Notes: generated by a model not told the origin, from the letters alone. Positions 48,905 through 58,890 are shown, counted from the first letter of the stretch. The stretch: DNA of 64,000 bases from an uncultured Lachnospiraceae bacterium (GCA_947245585.1 CAMXPV010000005.1:1-64000), one strand, 5' to 3'. Translations and numbers: made by a program.

Positions 48905-51054
48905 CAGTTAAATAATCCCCTTTTCTGCAAACGCTTGACGCTCTCTTCCGACATCCTCGTCACCTCCATGACCGCTTCCAGATGATTTTCCTCCCCGGAA
49001 GGCATATTCCAAAGAGACAGAGTGATATTCGGGTCATCCGTGGGAAAAGCATAGACATCCTCCCCGATCCGAAAACCGTTCATCTGTATCTGCTTTCCTT
49101 TGACCGGAACCTCCACGCCATTCCAACTGATCCTCTTCACAAAGATCACACAAGCATGGCTGCCGGGATCGATCCGCACCGCGCTGCGGCCCTTTGGAAT
49201 CCGGACTGACAACTCCACCAGACCTTCCTCGCCGCGCAGAATCTGCTCCCCGTCCTCCTCCGGGAAGAAGGACTGTTCCTCATTAAATCCCTTTCCGGTA
49301 TCCTCATAAATCTGTATGCGGTCGTCGTATGTCTTATTTCGTAACCCTTCGCAGAAATCCGTCAGCGTATAAACCGGCTGTCCCACGATCTCTAAAATCT
49401 CCGACATGGAAAGTCTTTTCCCGGTGACATATTTCTGGAACTTCATCTCTTCCCTGCGGTACTGTTCGGCCTCCGCCGGTCCAATCCCCAACTTGTCAAA
49501 TATCAAATCCGGATTTAACGTGTTCCTTTTCTCGTCTTCCAACAGATAACAGTAGACTGCGCGGAACGCAATTTCCCTCGTCTCGATGGCCCTGTCAAAG
49601 ATCCATTCACAGTCGATTACATGCCAGGATTCCTCATTTAAATAACTATCGATATCATTTTTCCCTTTTTTGGAGCCTTTTAAATCACAGTCGTTACTTC
49701 CTTGTGAAATCAATATATTCTCAAAAATCAAATCATAATCTGCGATCGGTTTCTCCTCTCCCCACGAAATTCTTTTCAGGTATTCGTCGAAGAGTTTATG
49801 GAAGCCGTCAAGATCATTTTTGGCAAGCCGCTCGTCCAGAATTTCCTCCAGTGTCCTCCCGTCCAAATATTTAATCGTGATATAAGGTACACCTTCCGCC
49901 GTACGGTCCAACTTGCTTTCGTTGACCGCGATCCGGCTCCCATGATAGCGCTCGGACAGTTTCTCATACGCCTTCGCCGTAGTTTCTATATGGGTTTCAG
50001 CCCTTTTGCATAACGGGTGTTTCTCTATGATTTTACCAAATCCGGTCCCTCGCTGCAAGGTTTTGATCTGAAATTCCTCCTTCCTGTCATTGGAATACTT
50101 CACGTATTCTTCCGACAGGGACGGTCCCAGAAGCAGCATGTAGGAATTGGAGAAGAGGGGGAACTGTCCCTCCTTCAAAATCGTGTCGAAAACCCGCTTC
50201 TCGTCAAACAGCTGTATGCGGTCCTGAGGAAAATTACATTTGTTATTTGATAATTCCCCGCACCGCGGAAGCCTTTTGTCCGAGTACAGGGATGTCATAA
50301 ACTTATAGTCCGGGTAGGGATAGTACATCTGCGCCTCCTTAAAACCACAGCGCCTGGCGATAGAGAGAAGTCCCTCCTTTGTAAATGTGCGTACCACGCC
50401 TCCCTCAGGATAGTCCTCAATCCCGGTAAAATAAGTGCCCAAATGATCTTCCCTGCATCCCGCCCAATACTTTAATCCAAATTTATTCTCGATGGCAATT
50501 GCGATATGACCGCCTGCTTTCAGATGTTTTTTGATAATACGCAAAAAATCGTCATAGGGCGACTCCGTCTCAGAGCCGATATAAGCCTGCGCGTACTCAA
50601 AAACACCGATCAGGCAGATATAATCGTAATCTTTCGGAAGATCCGGCTCCACATCCTGAAAATTTCCTACATGGATCGTCACGTTGTCCGCCTCCATATG
50701 GCGGTAAGCGTTGATCATGCTGCGCTTTTTAGACAGTTCCACACAGGTCACTTCCCCGGCCCGCCTGGAAAGCGCCCCCGTGATCGCGCCGCAGCCGGAG
50801 CCGACCTCCAACACTTTCATGGAACGGTTGATGGGGAGCCACTCCACAATGTTTTCCCTGAGAGGGGACAGGTGATACAGGACTTCCCACTTCTGTCTCT
50901 CCTCTATGATACGAGGGTATTCCACCGCCGCATAATCTTTCGCAATCTCTAAAATCTCGTCCTCGGTCTCCCCATCGCAGTACAAATCTTCCCCGGAATA
51001 GTGGGTTAAATCCAGTTTTATCTTTCCAATTTCTTCTATCTTGTCCTCTGACAT
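48904..51054 (-). CDS. Methyltransferase plus kinase-like protein, WbdD-like chain terminator
   Basis: A 716-aa multidomain protein. Residues about 30-270 form a class I SAM-dependent methyltransferase: motif I VLEVGSGCGAIT at 81-92, VTCVELSKKR, YDYICLIGVFEYAQ, GGHIAIAIENKFG. Residues about 330-500 look like a protein-kinase/choline-kinase-type domain: YITIKYLDGRTLEEIL, LIFENILI, WHVIDCEWIFD in the place of the DFG-like motif. A C-terminal beta domain (about 590-700) follows. The same order, methyltransferase then kinase, is found in WbdD, which caps E. coli O9a polysaccharide with methylphosphate to stop elongation. The next genes, wzt with a C-terminal glycan-binding domain and wzm, fit this role. 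The function is inferred from architecture. Confidence 0.78.
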   Translation of the reverse strand: MSEDKIEEIGKIKLDLTHYSGEDLYCDGETEDEILEIAKDYAAVEYPRIIEERQKWEVLYHLSPLRENIVEWLPINRSMKVLEVGSGCGAITGALSRRAGEVTCVELSKKRSMINAYRHMEADNVTIHVGNFQDVEPDLPKDYDYICLIGVFEYAQAYIGSETESPYDDFLRIIKKHLKAGGHIAIAIENKFGLKYWAGCREDHLGTYFTGIEDYPEGGVVRTFTKEGLLSIARRCGFKEAQMYYPYPDYKFMTSLYSDKRLPRCGELSNNKCNFPQDRIQLFDEKRVFDTILKEGQFPLFSNSYMLLLGPSLSEEYVKYSNDRKEEFQIKTLQRGTGFGKIIEKHPLCKRAETHIETTAKAYEKLSERYHGSRIAVNESKLDRTAEGVPYITIKYLDGRTLEEILDERLAKNDLDGFHKLFDEYLKRISWGEEKPIADYDLIFENILISQGSNDCDLKGSKKGKNDIDSYLNEESWHVIDCEWIFDRAIETREIAFRAVYCYLLEDEKRNTLNPDLIFDKLGIGPAEAEQYRREEMKFQKYVTGKRLSMSEILEIVGQPVYTLTDFCEGLRNKTYDDRIQIYEDTGKGFNEEQSFFPEEDGEQILRGEEGLVELSVRIPKGRSAVRIDPGSHACVIFVKRISWNGVEVPVKGKQIQMNGFRIGEDVYAFPTDDPNITLSLWNMPSGEENHLEAVMEVTRMSEESVKRLQKRGLFN

Positions 51055-51084
51055 GCTCTTTTCCTTCCCTGCTTGTCCAGTCCG

Positions 51085-52395
51085 CTACTGCACTTTCACT
51101 TTTGAATTCATATCATAGAATCCCACCGTATCCTTGTCTGAGATAACCGTCACATTTAACACATCGTACAGCCTGTGGTACACCGTGAAATCGTCCCCCT
51201 CATAGCCGGTGACGCCAAGCGAGAGCAGATAATCTCCCCCCTGCAGATTCATGTCCTGGGTGAAGGTGATCTCCTTCGTCTCCCCGGCCTCCACAGATTC
51301 CAAAAAAGCCTTTTCAATCATGGTGTTGGTGCCTGTGATCTCCGTCCCCCGCACATTTTTGATGGTAAATGCAAAAATGGGCGCATTGATCCTCTCTGCC
51401 ATCTCCACCCGCATATGAATGGTAAAAGAACTCCCCTTCAGAATGGTAGCCGTCCGCATCCCTTTCCCGTCCGTGATATAGTATTCCGTAATCTGCGCTT
51501 TTTTAGAACCATATTCCAAAAGCTCCGGGTTTTCTGCCATGCCGGTCTGGTTTTCCGCCTTCTGCGCTTCCACTTTGCTGCAGTCCACGCCCTTTGCCGC
51601 CATCTGCCTGAGCTGCTCGTCGTCCACCAGACGCTCCCCCTCCGCCTCCGGCGCGGCGTATTGTCCCACAAGCACCTGCTTGTAAGTGTCTATCATCTGC
51701 TTGGCGCTTCCTTCGCCAAGCTTGACCCCCTGATTCAAAAGCACAACGCGGTCGCAATACTTGCTGATGCTGCTCAGATCATGGCTGACAAAGACGATAG
51801 TCTTTCCCATCTCCTTGAACTCTTCAAACTTGTGGTAGCATTTCGCCTGAAAAAACACATCTCCCACAGAAAGCGCCTCATCCACAATGAGAATCTCCGG
51901 GTCGATATTGATCGCCACGGCAAAGGCCAACCGCACAAACATACCACTGGAATAGGTTTTAGCGGGCTGATACACATAATCCCCGATATCCGCAAAAGCC
52001 AGTATTTCATCCATCTTCTGATCGATTTCCTTCTTGGAAAAACCGATCATGGTTCCGTTCAGATAGATGTTCTCAATGCCGTTATACTCCATGTTGAATC
52101 CCGCACCAAGCTCCAACAGCGCCGAGATGCGCCCGTTGACCTCCACTTCCCCGGAAGTGGGAGAAAGAACGCCCGTTATTATTTTTAGGATCGTGGATTT
52201 GCCGGAACCGTTGGTTCCTATGATTCCCACACACTCTCCCTGCCTGATCGAAAGGTTGACCCCCTTCAGGGCGCGGTGCTCGGTATGGTGCTTTCCGCGT
52301 CCGATCCGCAGCGCCTCCTTCAAGCGGTCCGAGGGCTTGTCGTAGAGCTTATACACTTTTTCCAGGTCCGTGACCTTAATTGCGATGTTATCCAT
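51085..52395 (-). CDS. wzt: ABC transporter ATPase for polysaccharide export, with Wzt C-terminal domain
   Basis: 436 aa. The ABC domain (1-about 245) carries Walker A GIIGTNGSGKSTILK, signature TYSSGMFVRLAFAVA, Walker B ILIVDEALSVGD and switch SHDL. A linker (about 250-310) leads to a C-terminal beta-sandwich (about 315-436: IHMRVEMAERINAPIFAFTIKN, LQGGDYLLSLGV) of the Wzt_C type, which in Gram-negative systems recognises the capped non-reducing end. The start is the ATG at 52395 (MDNIAIKV) with AAGGAA upstream; an upstream open extension overlaps wzm and is rejected. It sits between wzm and the WbdD-like gene. Confidence 0.92.
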   Translation of the reverse strand: MDNIAIKVTDLEKVYKLYDKPSDRLKEALRIGRGKHHTEHRALKGVNLSIRQGECVGIIGTNGSGKSTILKIITGVLSPTSGEVEVNGRISALLELGAGFNMEYNGIENIYLNGTMIGFSKKEIDQKMDEILAFADIGDYVYQPAKTYSSGMFVRLAFAVAINIDPEILIVDEALSVGDVFFQAKCYHKFEEFKEMGKTIVFVSHDLSSISKYCDRVVLLNQGVKLGEGSAKQMIDTYKQVLVGQYAAPEAEGERLVDDEQLRQMAAKGVDCSKVEAQKAENQTGMAENPELLEYGSKKAQITEYYITDGKGMRTATILKGSSFTIHMRVEMAERINAPIFAFTIKNVRGTEITGTNTMIEKAFLESVEAGETKEITFTQDMNLQGGDYLLSLGVTGYEGDDFTVYHRLYDVLNVTVISDKDTVGFYDMNSKVKVQ

Positions 52396-52405
52396 AGTGA
52401 ATTCC

Positions 52406-53440
52406 TTATAATACATCTGCAAAGTGACTGCGCAGCCTCCTGAACACCAACGTCCCAATGCAGAACATACTGATCGTAAAAATCCAGAAATAGGTGGAGG
52501 AATAGAAATGTTCCCAGAACCACTCCTCCTCAAAAATCGCACTGCGGTAGCCGTTGACAATGTACACCAACGGATTGAGCTTAAAGAGCGTCTTCATGTT
52601 ATCGCTCGGCAGCATCTTGATATTCCACATAATAGGCGTCGCCCACATGCCGATCTGCAATGCAATGCTGATTACCTGCTGTAAATCTCTGATAAAAACC
52701 ACCAGGGCGCTTGTCAGATAACTGAGCGCCAACACAAAGAGAAGCAGACAGAAACTGTAATAGAAAATCTGTATCGTGTAGATGGAGGGCGTATACCCAT
52801 AGCACACCGCCACAATCATCAAAATGCCCACAAAGAAGATGTGAATAAAGGTGGCGGCAATCACTTTGATGATTGGCAGAATGCTGATATTGAACACCAC
52901 TTTTTTCACCAGATAGGTATACTCCACAAGGGCCATCGTCCCCTGGGAAATGGCCTCAGAAAAGTAAAACCATGGCACCAGACCTGCCATCAGATACAGC
53001 ACATAGGGCGGCTCCGCACCGTCCGCCGCCACAAACTGCACCCTCGCGTCAAACACCTTGTCAAACACGATCCAGTACATCAGCACCGTTACCACGGGTT
53101 GGGCAAGGGCCCACACAATCCCCAGATAGGAGCCCGCATACCGCTTCTTAAAGTCGTTTTTTGCAAGTTTCCAAATCAGCATCCTGCTCTGAAAAAGTTC
53201 CACAGGAATGGTCACAATCCGATCGTAATAAATTGAAAAAATGATACAGGTAAAGGCGATCAGCACACAGCCGCTGACCTTCTTCATCTGCTCCGTCACC
53301 TGATCCGCAAGCGGGTTGTGGTGCAGCAAAAGCACGGATGCCAAAAGCAGGCCAAGCCCCCAGAATATAACGATGGCCGCAGGCTTGGACACATTTCTTT
53401 TCTCTTTTACTTTTCTCTTTTCTCTCTTCTCTTCACTCAT
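52406..53440 (-). CDS. wzm: ABC-2 permease for polysaccharide export
   Basis: 344 aa with six core membrane helices of the TagG/Wzm type, preceded by two extra hydrophobic helices (about 20-80). The core begins at LIWKLAKNDFKKRYAGSYLGIVWALAQPVVTVLMYWIVF and contains the typical FFSEAISQGTMALVEYTYLVKKVVFNISILPIIKV segment. It forms a heterotetramer with Wzt to carry the lipid-linked glycan across the membrane. The stop is 10 bp before the wzt start, in one operon. The two-helix N-terminal extension is unusual compared with minimal Wzm. Confidence 0.92.
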   Translation of the reverse strand: MSEEKREKRKVKEKRNVSKPAAIVIFWGLGLLLASVLLLHHNPLADQVTEQMKKVSGCVLIAFTCIIFSIYYDRIVTIPVELFQSRMLIWKLAKNDFKKRYAGSYLGIVWALAQPVVTVLMYWIVFDKVFDARVQFVAADGAEPPYVLYLMAGLVPWFYFSEAISQGTMALVEYTYLVKKVVFNISILPIIKVIAATFIHIFFVGILMIVAVCYGYTPSIYTIQIFYYSFCLLLFVLALSYLTSALVVFIRDLQQVISIALQIGMWATPIMWNIKMLPSDNMKTLFKLNPLVYIVNGYRSAIFEEEWFWEHFYSSTYFWIFTISMFCIGTLVFRRLRSHFADVL

Positions 53441-53462
53441 CCTGCTGTCCTTTGTGCCACCG

Positions 53463-54023
53463 CTAGCGATATTTCCCCGTGAACGCGGAAAGTCCCTCCC
53501 ACTTTACATCCTTGTCGGACATAACAAGCTCCATCCCTTCGGGAATCGGCCATGTAACCCCTATTTCAGGATCGCTCCAAAGAATGCCCCCCTCATCGTT
53601 CGGATGGTAAAAATCAGAGCACTTGTAGGCAAACTCGGCGTAATCCGACAATACCAGAAAACCGTGCGCGAAATTCTTTGGAATAAAGAACTGCTTTTTA
53701 TTTTCTGCAGAAAGGATCACGCCATACCATTTTCCGTAAGTCGCAGACCCGGCTCTCAAATCCACCGCCACGTCAAACACTTCGCCTGAAAGTACGCGCA
53801 CCAACTTGTCCTGGGGGTACTGTATCTGGAAATGCAGCCCACGAAGCACCCCCTTTACGGAGGAGGACTGGTTGTCCTGCACGAAAACCTGATCGATCCC
53901 TGCCGCCTTATAGTCCTCATAGTGGTAGGTCTCCATAAAATAACCTCTGTTATCCCCGAACACCGCCGGGGTAATCACCTTAAGTCCCTCAATTTCACAT
54001 GTCTCTACCGTTATCTTTCCCAT
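53463..54023 (-). CDS. rmlC: dTDP-4-dehydrorhamnose 3,5-epimerase
   Basis: The third step of dTDP-L-rhamnose synthesis. The cupin fold is 186 aa, the standard length. Motifs are VFGDNRGYFMETYH at the N-terminus, QDNQSSSVKGVLRGLHFQ (the catalytic His is in LRGLHFQ), VFDVAVDLRAGSATYGKW and FVPKNFAHGFLVLSDYAEFAYKCSDFYHP-type sequence with the second catalytic residues; the protein reads FIPKNFAHGFL. The start at 54023 has AAGGAG upstream. It is separated from rmlA by the GH25 gene, whose stop is 4 bp upstream of this start. Confidence 0.95.
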   Translation of the reverse strand: MGKITVETCEIEGLKVITPAVFGDNRGYFMETYHYEDYKAAGIDQVFVQDNQSSSVKGVLRGLHFQIQYPQDKLVRVLSGEVFDVAVDLRAGSATYGKWYGVILSAENKKQFFIPKNFAHGFLVLSDYAEFAYKCSDFYHPNDEGGILWSDPEIGVTWPIPEGMELVMSDKDVKWEGLSAFTGKYR

Positions 54024-54027
54024 AATG

Positions 54028-55383
54028 CTAATCTCCTTGTATTGGCACATTTCCGCTGTCCCCGTTCACCACGCCCGAATATCCTGCCGCGTTTTTGGAG
54101 TGGTTAATGGAGGTATCAATGTTCATATAGCACAGATTCAAATCCACATTGGTGGAAATGCCGTCCACCGTTCCTTTGGAAGTGTACTGCCACATATGGT
54201 AATACTGATCGTAGGTAGGCACATCCGCGTACTCCGCAAGCCATACCCTATAATCTGACAGTCGTGTCATATCTATTCTCTCATTCAGCCAGTTGCGGGA
54301 CGCATAGACACCCGTCTCGTAACCCGCCGCCTCGATCGTCTGTAAAAACGCCCTGTGGGCCCTGGTGCGCTGGTCGCTGTCAAGATCGTCAGCCCGGCCT
54401 TTGCCGCCTGCGCTCTCGCTGTCGAGGAACACGGGATAATCCACATCGTAGTTCTCAATCAGATGGATCACCATGGAGGCCTCCTCCACCGCCTCCACCT
54501 CGTCAAGCGCCTGCGTAAAGAAGTAAACGCCCACAGGAATGCCCGCTTCGATGGCTCCCTGAATATTCTCCTCATATCTGGGATCAATGACCAGAGCCCC
54601 CGTGGAAGCGCCCCGGTAACCGCAGCGGATGATAGCGAATTCGATTCCCGCTTCCTTCACTGCCTCCCAGTCAATTTCCTCGTTCCACTTAGACACGTCA
54701 ATGCCCAGTTTCGCGCTGCCGTTGTCAAACTGCAGCTCCATATTCTCCGTGCCGTCCGCGTCCTCCTCCGCGCCGTTGACCGCCTTATCCTCCTTCTCCG
54801 GATCGATATCGTCCTCGGTCAGCATCAGATACTCGATATTGTCAAGCACGCGGTATTCAATGTCCTGTCTCACCTGTATGGTCGTAATCGTGTTGGGCAC
54901 GTGAAAGCCGTCCTGCTCGTTGAGAGACACACTGTATTCCCCGGAACGCAGGCCGTCCACATAAATGACACCGTCCATGTCCGTGTCCGTGTACTCGCCA
55001 ACTCCCTGGATCGTCACCGTGAAATCCGTCCCCGTCACAAGCCGTCCCACGCTGTCCACCACCATAATCCGCAAATCTTTCGCCACGGAGCTCATCATAA
55101 GAAATACATTTCTGCCCGAGTAGGATTCAATGCTCTTAAACTTGACTTCCGGGTCAAAAAAGGTCTCGTCGCTCAGAAAAGCAGACAGATTATTCCCGAT
55201 CTGTCCCTCCTCCGCCTCCGGCTCCCCTTCCTCCTCCGGTGCCTCTTCCTGCACCGGTGTCTCCCCGGCAAACCCAAGCTTTTGCTTCACCCTGTCCCAG
55301 TTTGTGGCGGCAATCACGGCAAACGCCGCCAGAAATACGACGATGATAAATGTCATCGCCCGCCTCATCCTCTTAGAGTCCAT
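54028..55383 (-). CDS. Membrane-anchored GH25 muramidase-like protein
   Basis: 451 aa. An N-terminal transmembrane helix (about 8-26) is followed by an acidic linker, then a beta-sandwich domain (about 75-165, [25 protein letters not shown], prealbumin/SpaA-like). A GH25 catalytic domain spans about 215-425. The active-site residues are visible: GIDVSKW (Asp), [20 protein letters not shown] (Asp and Glu) and [10 protein letters not shown]25 enzymes cleave the MurNAc-GlcNAc bond of peptidoglycan. The gene overlaps rmlA by 11 bp and is embedded in the rml series, so it probably opens the wall where the glycan is attached. It resembles the partial gene at 62402. Confidence 0.88.
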   Translation of the reverse strand: MDSKRMRRAMTFIIVVFLAAFAVIAATNWDRVKQKLGFAGETPVQEEAPEEEGEPEAEEGQIGNNLSAFLSDETFFDPEVKFKSIESYSGRNVFLMMSSVAKDLRIMVVDSVGRLVTGTDFTVTIQGVGEYTDTDMDGVIYVDGLRSGEYSVSLNEQDGFHVPNTITTIQVRQDIEYRVLDNIEYLMLTEDDIDPEKEDKAVNGAEEDADGTENMELQFDNGSAKLGIDVSKWNEEIDWEAVKEAGIEFAIIRCGYRGASTGALVIDPRYEENIQGAIEAGIPVGVYFFTQALDEVEAVEEASMVIHLIENYDVDYPVFLDSESAGGKGRADDLDSDQRTRAHRAFLQTIEAAGYETGVYASRNWLNERIDMTRLSDYRVWLAEYADVPTYDQYYHMWQYTSKGTVDGISTNVDLNLCYMNIDTSINHSKNAAGYSGVVNGDSGNVPIQGD

Positions 55384-56242
55384 TCGCAACCTCTACCATA
55401 TACTGTCCATAAGCAGTCTTCATAAGCGGCTCCGCCAACTTAAGCAGCTGCTCTTTCGTGATAAATCCCCTCTTGTAAGCAATCTCCTCAATACAGGAAA
55501 TATACAGCCCCTGTCTCTTCTGGAACGCCGCCACAAAATCCGCCGCGTCAAGCAGCATGTCATGGCTCCCCGTATCCAGCCACGCAAAACCGCGTCCGAG
55601 AGTTTCCACCCGCAGGGTCCCCCTGCGCAGATATTCGTTGTTGATGCTAGTAATCTCTATCTCTCCTCTGGCGGAGGGCTTCACATTAGCCGCGATCTCC
55701 ACCACGTCATTGTCATAAAAATACAGTCCCGGCACCGCATAATTGCTCTTCGGATGTTCCGGTTTCTCCTCGATGGACAGGGCCATGCCGTCTGCATCAA
55801 ACTCCACCACCCCGTACTCTCTCGGGTCTCTCACATAATAGCCGAAGATGGTCGCCCCGCTCTCTCTGGCAGCCACCTCCCGAAGCACCTTGGAAAAGCT
55901 CTGCCCGTAAAAAATATTGTCGCCAAGCACCAGCGCCACACCGTCCGTCCCGATAAAGTCCGCGCCGATGATAAAGGCATCCGCAAGGCCTCTGGGTGTC
56001 TCCTGCACCGCATATTCCATGCGCAGTCCAAGCTGCTCGCCCGTACCGAAAAGCTCCTGAAAAACCGGAAGGTCCCTTGGTGTGGAGATAATCAAAATCT
56101 CCCGGATTCCCGCAAGCATCAGCGTGGAGAGCGGATAATAAATCATCGGCTTATCATATACCGGCATGATCTGTTTGGACACCGCCTTTGTCAACGGATA
56201 CAGCCTTGTGCCGGATCCTCCTGCAAGTATAATTCCCTTCAT
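55373..56242 (-). CDS. rmlA: Glucose-1-phosphate thymidylyltransferase
   Basis: The first step of dTDP-L-rhamnose synthesis, dTTP plus glucose-1-phosphate. It has 289 aa, the usual length. The nucleotide loop is [22 protein letters not shown], followed by [61 protein letters not shown] and [20 protein letters not shown]. All are typical of RmlA. AAGGAGG precedes the start. The gene is followed by the overlapping GH25 gene and preceded by the DUF4956 gene (12 bp). Confidence 0.96.
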   Translation of the reverse strand: MKGIILAGGSGTRLYPLTKAVSKQIMPVYDKPMIYYPLSTLMLAGIREILIISTPRDLPVFQELFGTGEQLGLRMEYAVQETPRGLADAFIIGADFIGTDGVALVLGDNIFYGQSFSKVLREVAARESGATIFGYYVRDPREYGVVEFDADGMALSIEEKPEHPKSNYAVPGLYFYDNDVVEIAANVKPSARGEIEITSINNEYLRRGTLRVETLGRGFAWLDTGSHDMLLDAADFVAAFQKRQGLYISCIEEIAYKRGFITKEQLLKLAEPLMKTAYGQYMVEVANGL

Positions 56243-56253
56243 CTTTTCCTCCT

Positions 56254-56928
56254 TTAGAACGTTACTTCCCCGTCATGATCCACCAGAGATGCCGAGGTAA
56301 CGTTAGGGAGATCCATCAGCTGCTCCACCAACTTTCCTCCCTCCCCCGTTTTGACTTCGATTGCCATATTCAGCTTATCCTTGGTCAGATTTCTCGCTTT
56401 CACCTTACTGCTCTCGCAATGCCTTCCCACGACCTCCATAATCCGGTCCTCCGTCTTATAGTCCGTGCTGTTCACGAGCAGGATCACTGCTGCCGTGCCC
56501 ACAGGCATCTTATCACACAATAATATTATCACAGTTATGATGACAGATGCAACTACCGCCACAACCGCAAAACCCGCGCCGCAGATAATCCCCGCGCTGA
56601 TCGACCAGAAGAGAAACACCAGATCCATCGGGTCCTTCACCGCCGTGCGGAAGCGCACAATGGACAGCGCACCCACCATACCCAGAGAGATCACGATATT
56701 GGATTGGATGGTCAGGATAATCGCCGCCGTGATCACGGCAAGGGCGATCAGCGACAGATTAAAATTGCGGTTATAGAACGCTTTCCGGTTCATCATACGG
56801 TAAACCATAAAAATATACGCCGCCACCAACACCGTGATAACCATGCACATGACAATTGTGGTAAAATCGATATTGACCGCGCCATAGCCTTCCAGAAAGG
56901 ATTTTTTTAACGCCTCTGCAAGTTTCAT
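56254..56928 (-). CDS. DUF4956 membrane protein
   Basis: 224 aa. Three to four transmembrane helices fill residues 20-140, followed by a cytoplasmic ferredoxin-like domain (about 145-224). The conserved loop between helices is [29 protein letters not shown], the family hallmark. DUF4956 proteins nearly always accompany VTC-type polyphosphate polymerases and may channel or bind polyphosphate; the function is not proven. The ATG at 56928 overlaps the stop of the VTC gene by 4 bp (ATGA), indicating coupling. Confidence 0.88.
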   Translation of the reverse strand: MKLAEALKKSFLEGYGAVNIDFTTIVMCMVITVLVAAYIFMVYRMMNRKAFYNRNFNLSLIALAVITAAIILTIQSNIVISLGMVGALSIVRFRTAVKDPMDLVFLFWSISAGIICGAGFAVVAVVASVIITVIILLCDKMPVGTAAVILLVNSTDYKTEDRIMEVVGRHCESSKVKARNLTKDKLNMAIEVKTGEGGKLVEQLMDLPNVTSASLVDHDGEVTF

Positions 56929-57626
56929 ATCCTGACTCCTCCATAGCAATTATATCTCCGGCACAGATAATATTTGGAAAATGCCGTCCACTGCAGGGAA
57001 TCCAACTCTAGCTGCCCTTTGATATAGGAGGGCAGAAGCTCATCCCACTTTACCTCCAAAATACTGCCGCCCGCAGGCAGAACGCCCCGAAGCGGAATGT
57101 CTTCCCAAAAAAAACAGTCGATTGCATTGGAGGAGGCAATCGCATCGTCAAAGGTAACCCGCACATTCCCCGCCGCGCACACATAAGGCGTGCGCATATA
57201 CTGGACAATCACCACCGGCCGCAGATTCCTCTCCCGCATCCGGTAAAACAGCCGTTCCTGACTTTTGGAAACCCGCCAGTCGGCCGCCGGGATCCTCCCC
57301 TCCATAAAGCTTTCGCACTGGTCCGGCGTAATGAGACAGGCCGTCTTTTTCGTCATGCCGCGCCGCTTTTCCTTGCATTCCAGGCTGATCCTTGCGCTGT
57401 CGCAGTTGTAAATGCGGATGCGGTACTTTTCCCGAGGATCGACCCCGTCCTCGTTTTCATAAAAGCAGGCATCCTCCGGGCTGTCAAAGTAAAGGCTGCG
57501 GATCAGATAGGTCCCGTCCTCCCCCGCATGAACGTCCCGCTCCAAAACGCCCTGGGCGCGAAGTTTCAGGACTTCCCTCTGCATGGCATCTATCTGGTAT
57601 TTATATTCGTGTCTGTACTCCGTCAC
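56925..57626 (-). CDS. VTC-domain polyphosphate polymerase-like protein
   Basis: 233 aa, the size of a bare VTC (triphosphate tunnel) catalytic domain. Basic and acidic tunnel residues can be picked out: EYKYQID, LIRSLYFDSPEDACFYENEDG, KYRIRIYN, SLECKEKRRGMTKKTA, RVTFDDAI and ILEVKWDELLPSYI. In yeast the homologous Vtc4 domain makes polyphosphate from ATP; bacterial proteins of this size are mostly uncharacterised. The start is a GTG at 57626 with GGAGTG upstream. It is coupled to DUF4956 and followed upstream in the operon by the Cthe_2159-like and CotH genes. Confidence 0.88.
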   Translation of the reverse strand: MTEYRHEYKYQIDAMQREVLKLRAQGVLERDVHAGEDGTYLIRSLYFDSPEDACFYENEDGVDPREKYRIRIYNCDSARISLECKEKRRGMTKKTACLITPDQCESFMEGRIPAADWRVSKSQERLFYRMRERNLRPVVIVQYMRTPYVCAAGNVRVTFDDAIASSNAIDCFFWEDIPLRGVLPAGGSILEVKWDELLPSYIKGQLELDSLQWTAFSKYYLCRRYNCYGGVRI

Positions 57627-57659
57627 GTTCCCGCACTCCGCTTTTTGTCTTTTCCCACG

Positions 57660-58508
57660 TTACTCATCCATACACCCCTCCGCAATATAGGCCGTCCCCT
57701 CCGTGCGCACCTTCTCCTCCACGGAATTGACGCTGCACAGGCAGTCCCGCATATACAAATCCGAGGCCGCATAGATGCCGTTTTTCCCCGCGATCAGGGA
57801 AAGCGTTCCGCCTCTCACCTCGACAACGCCCTTTCCCTTCGCGCCCTGATTGGCTGTCCTAAGCCCGTTTTGCTCGCTCTGTATGTCCAGATCAGCCCCT
57901 CTGGCCAGAATGCCGTCGCTGCCCCTGATGCCGTCGCCTTTTGCCTGCACCTCGATCCTGCCGTCCAATAGCCTGACCCTGTCTTTGCTGCGGATGCCGT
58001 CCTCGTGATAGCCGAACACCCGGAGAGCCCCATCCCCGTTTATGGTCAGGTCGGACACGCTGTAAAGGCAGGCCTGACGATCCTCATACTCTGTATAATC
58101 CGGCGAGTCCGACAACACATTCTCCGTTTCCGACACAAGCGTCACAATCACCTTGGCGGCCTCCTCCACCACAATGGCCGGGCCTCTGGCAGAAGAAATA
58201 TCGACCCCCGCCAGATACAGATGCACCAGCTCGTCCTCATCCGCCTCCACAACGACCTGTCCCTCTAGACTGCCGGACAGCCAAACGTCGCCGCCTGCCG
58301 TGAGAAGAACCGTTTCCTCTTCCCATGTGTCAAGATCGATGGCAATCGGATTCTCCGGCTCCGTCCGCTCATCCTGCCCGGTAACCTGAAAAATCTCCTG
58401 TGAAATTTCCTCCTGCTTTTCCCCGGCATCCTCCCCGGCGCAGGCCGTCAGAGAAAGCGCCGCAAAAAGAGGCAGGAAAAGGGCCGAAACCCTGCAACGT
58501 CTTTTCAT
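57660..58508 (-). CDS. Cthe_2159-type carbohydrate-binding lipoprotein
   Basis: 282 aa. The lipoprotein signal ends ALSLTAC (Cys about 23). The rest is a right-handed beta-helix-like repeat protein with short turns: LTINGDGALRVFGYHEDGIRSKD, EVQAKGDGIRGSDGILARGADLDIQSEQNGLRT and VEVRGGTLSLIAGKNGIYAASDL. This matches the carbohydrate-binding/DUF4353 family first seen in Cthe_2159, whose member binds cellulose and polygalacturonate with calcium. It is a usual companion of CotH and VTC genes. The ATG at 58508 overlaps the preceding gene by 4 bp. Confidence 0.82.
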   Translation of the reverse strand: MKRRCRVSALFLPLFAALSLTACAGEDAGEKQEEISQEIFQVTGQDERTEPENPIAIDLDTWEEETVLLTAGGDVWLSGSLEGQVVVEADEDELVHLYLAGVDISSARGPAIVVEEAAKVIVTLVSETENVLSDSPDYTEYEDRQACLYSVSDLTINGDGALRVFGYHEDGIRSKDRVRLLDGRIEVQAKGDGIRGSDGILARGADLDIQSEQNGLRTANQGAKGKGVVEVRGGTLSLIAGKNGIYAASDLYMRDCLCSVNSVEEKVRTEGTAYIAEGCMDE

Positions 58509-58867
58509 CTTTTCTTCCCTTCCGGCGCGTTCCCCCGGCGCAGAAACCATTTCCGAAAAAGGCGCTCCGCCCCGCCCAGAACCGCAGCCACAGCAAGCGC
58601 CATCGCCGCGTACTGGAACACAAAGCCGATATCATAGATGGAATAGTACACTTCCTCATTTGGATAGGCGGCGGAAAAACTGATGGAAACCGGACCCTTC
58701 AACACATAAAACAGCGTATATACCGAGCAGGCGATCACCAAATCATGGATCAGCCAGTCCACAAAGGCTCCCGCAATCTCCCTGCAGCCGGAAAGCGCCC
58801 CTCCGTCCGCAATTTTCCACACAAGCATGCCTGGCACCAACAGCAATAAGATAATCACACAAACCAC
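58505..58867 (-). CDS. Small membrane protein, 120 aa
   Basis: Not recognised. Three hydrophobic segments are visible: VCVIILLLLVPGMLVW at the N-terminus, WLIHDLVIACSVYTLFYVL in the middle and FQYAAMALAVAAVLGGAERLF near the C-terminus. The tail is basic (KWFLRRGNAPEGKKR). The start is a GTG at 58867 with GAGGAG upstream. It is tightly coupled to the Cthe_2159-like gene (4-bp overlap) and lies 23 bp after the CotH gene, so it is probably part of the same complex or secretion step. Confidence 0.68.
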   Translation of the reverse strand: MVCVIILLLLVPGMLVWKIADGGALSGCREIAGAFVDWLIHDLVIACSVYTLFYVLKGPVSISFSAAYPNEEVYYSIYDIGFVFQYAAMALAVAAVLGGAERLFRKWFLRRGNAPEGKKR

Positions 58868-58890
58868 TTTTCTTCTCCTCTTTCCGCCCC

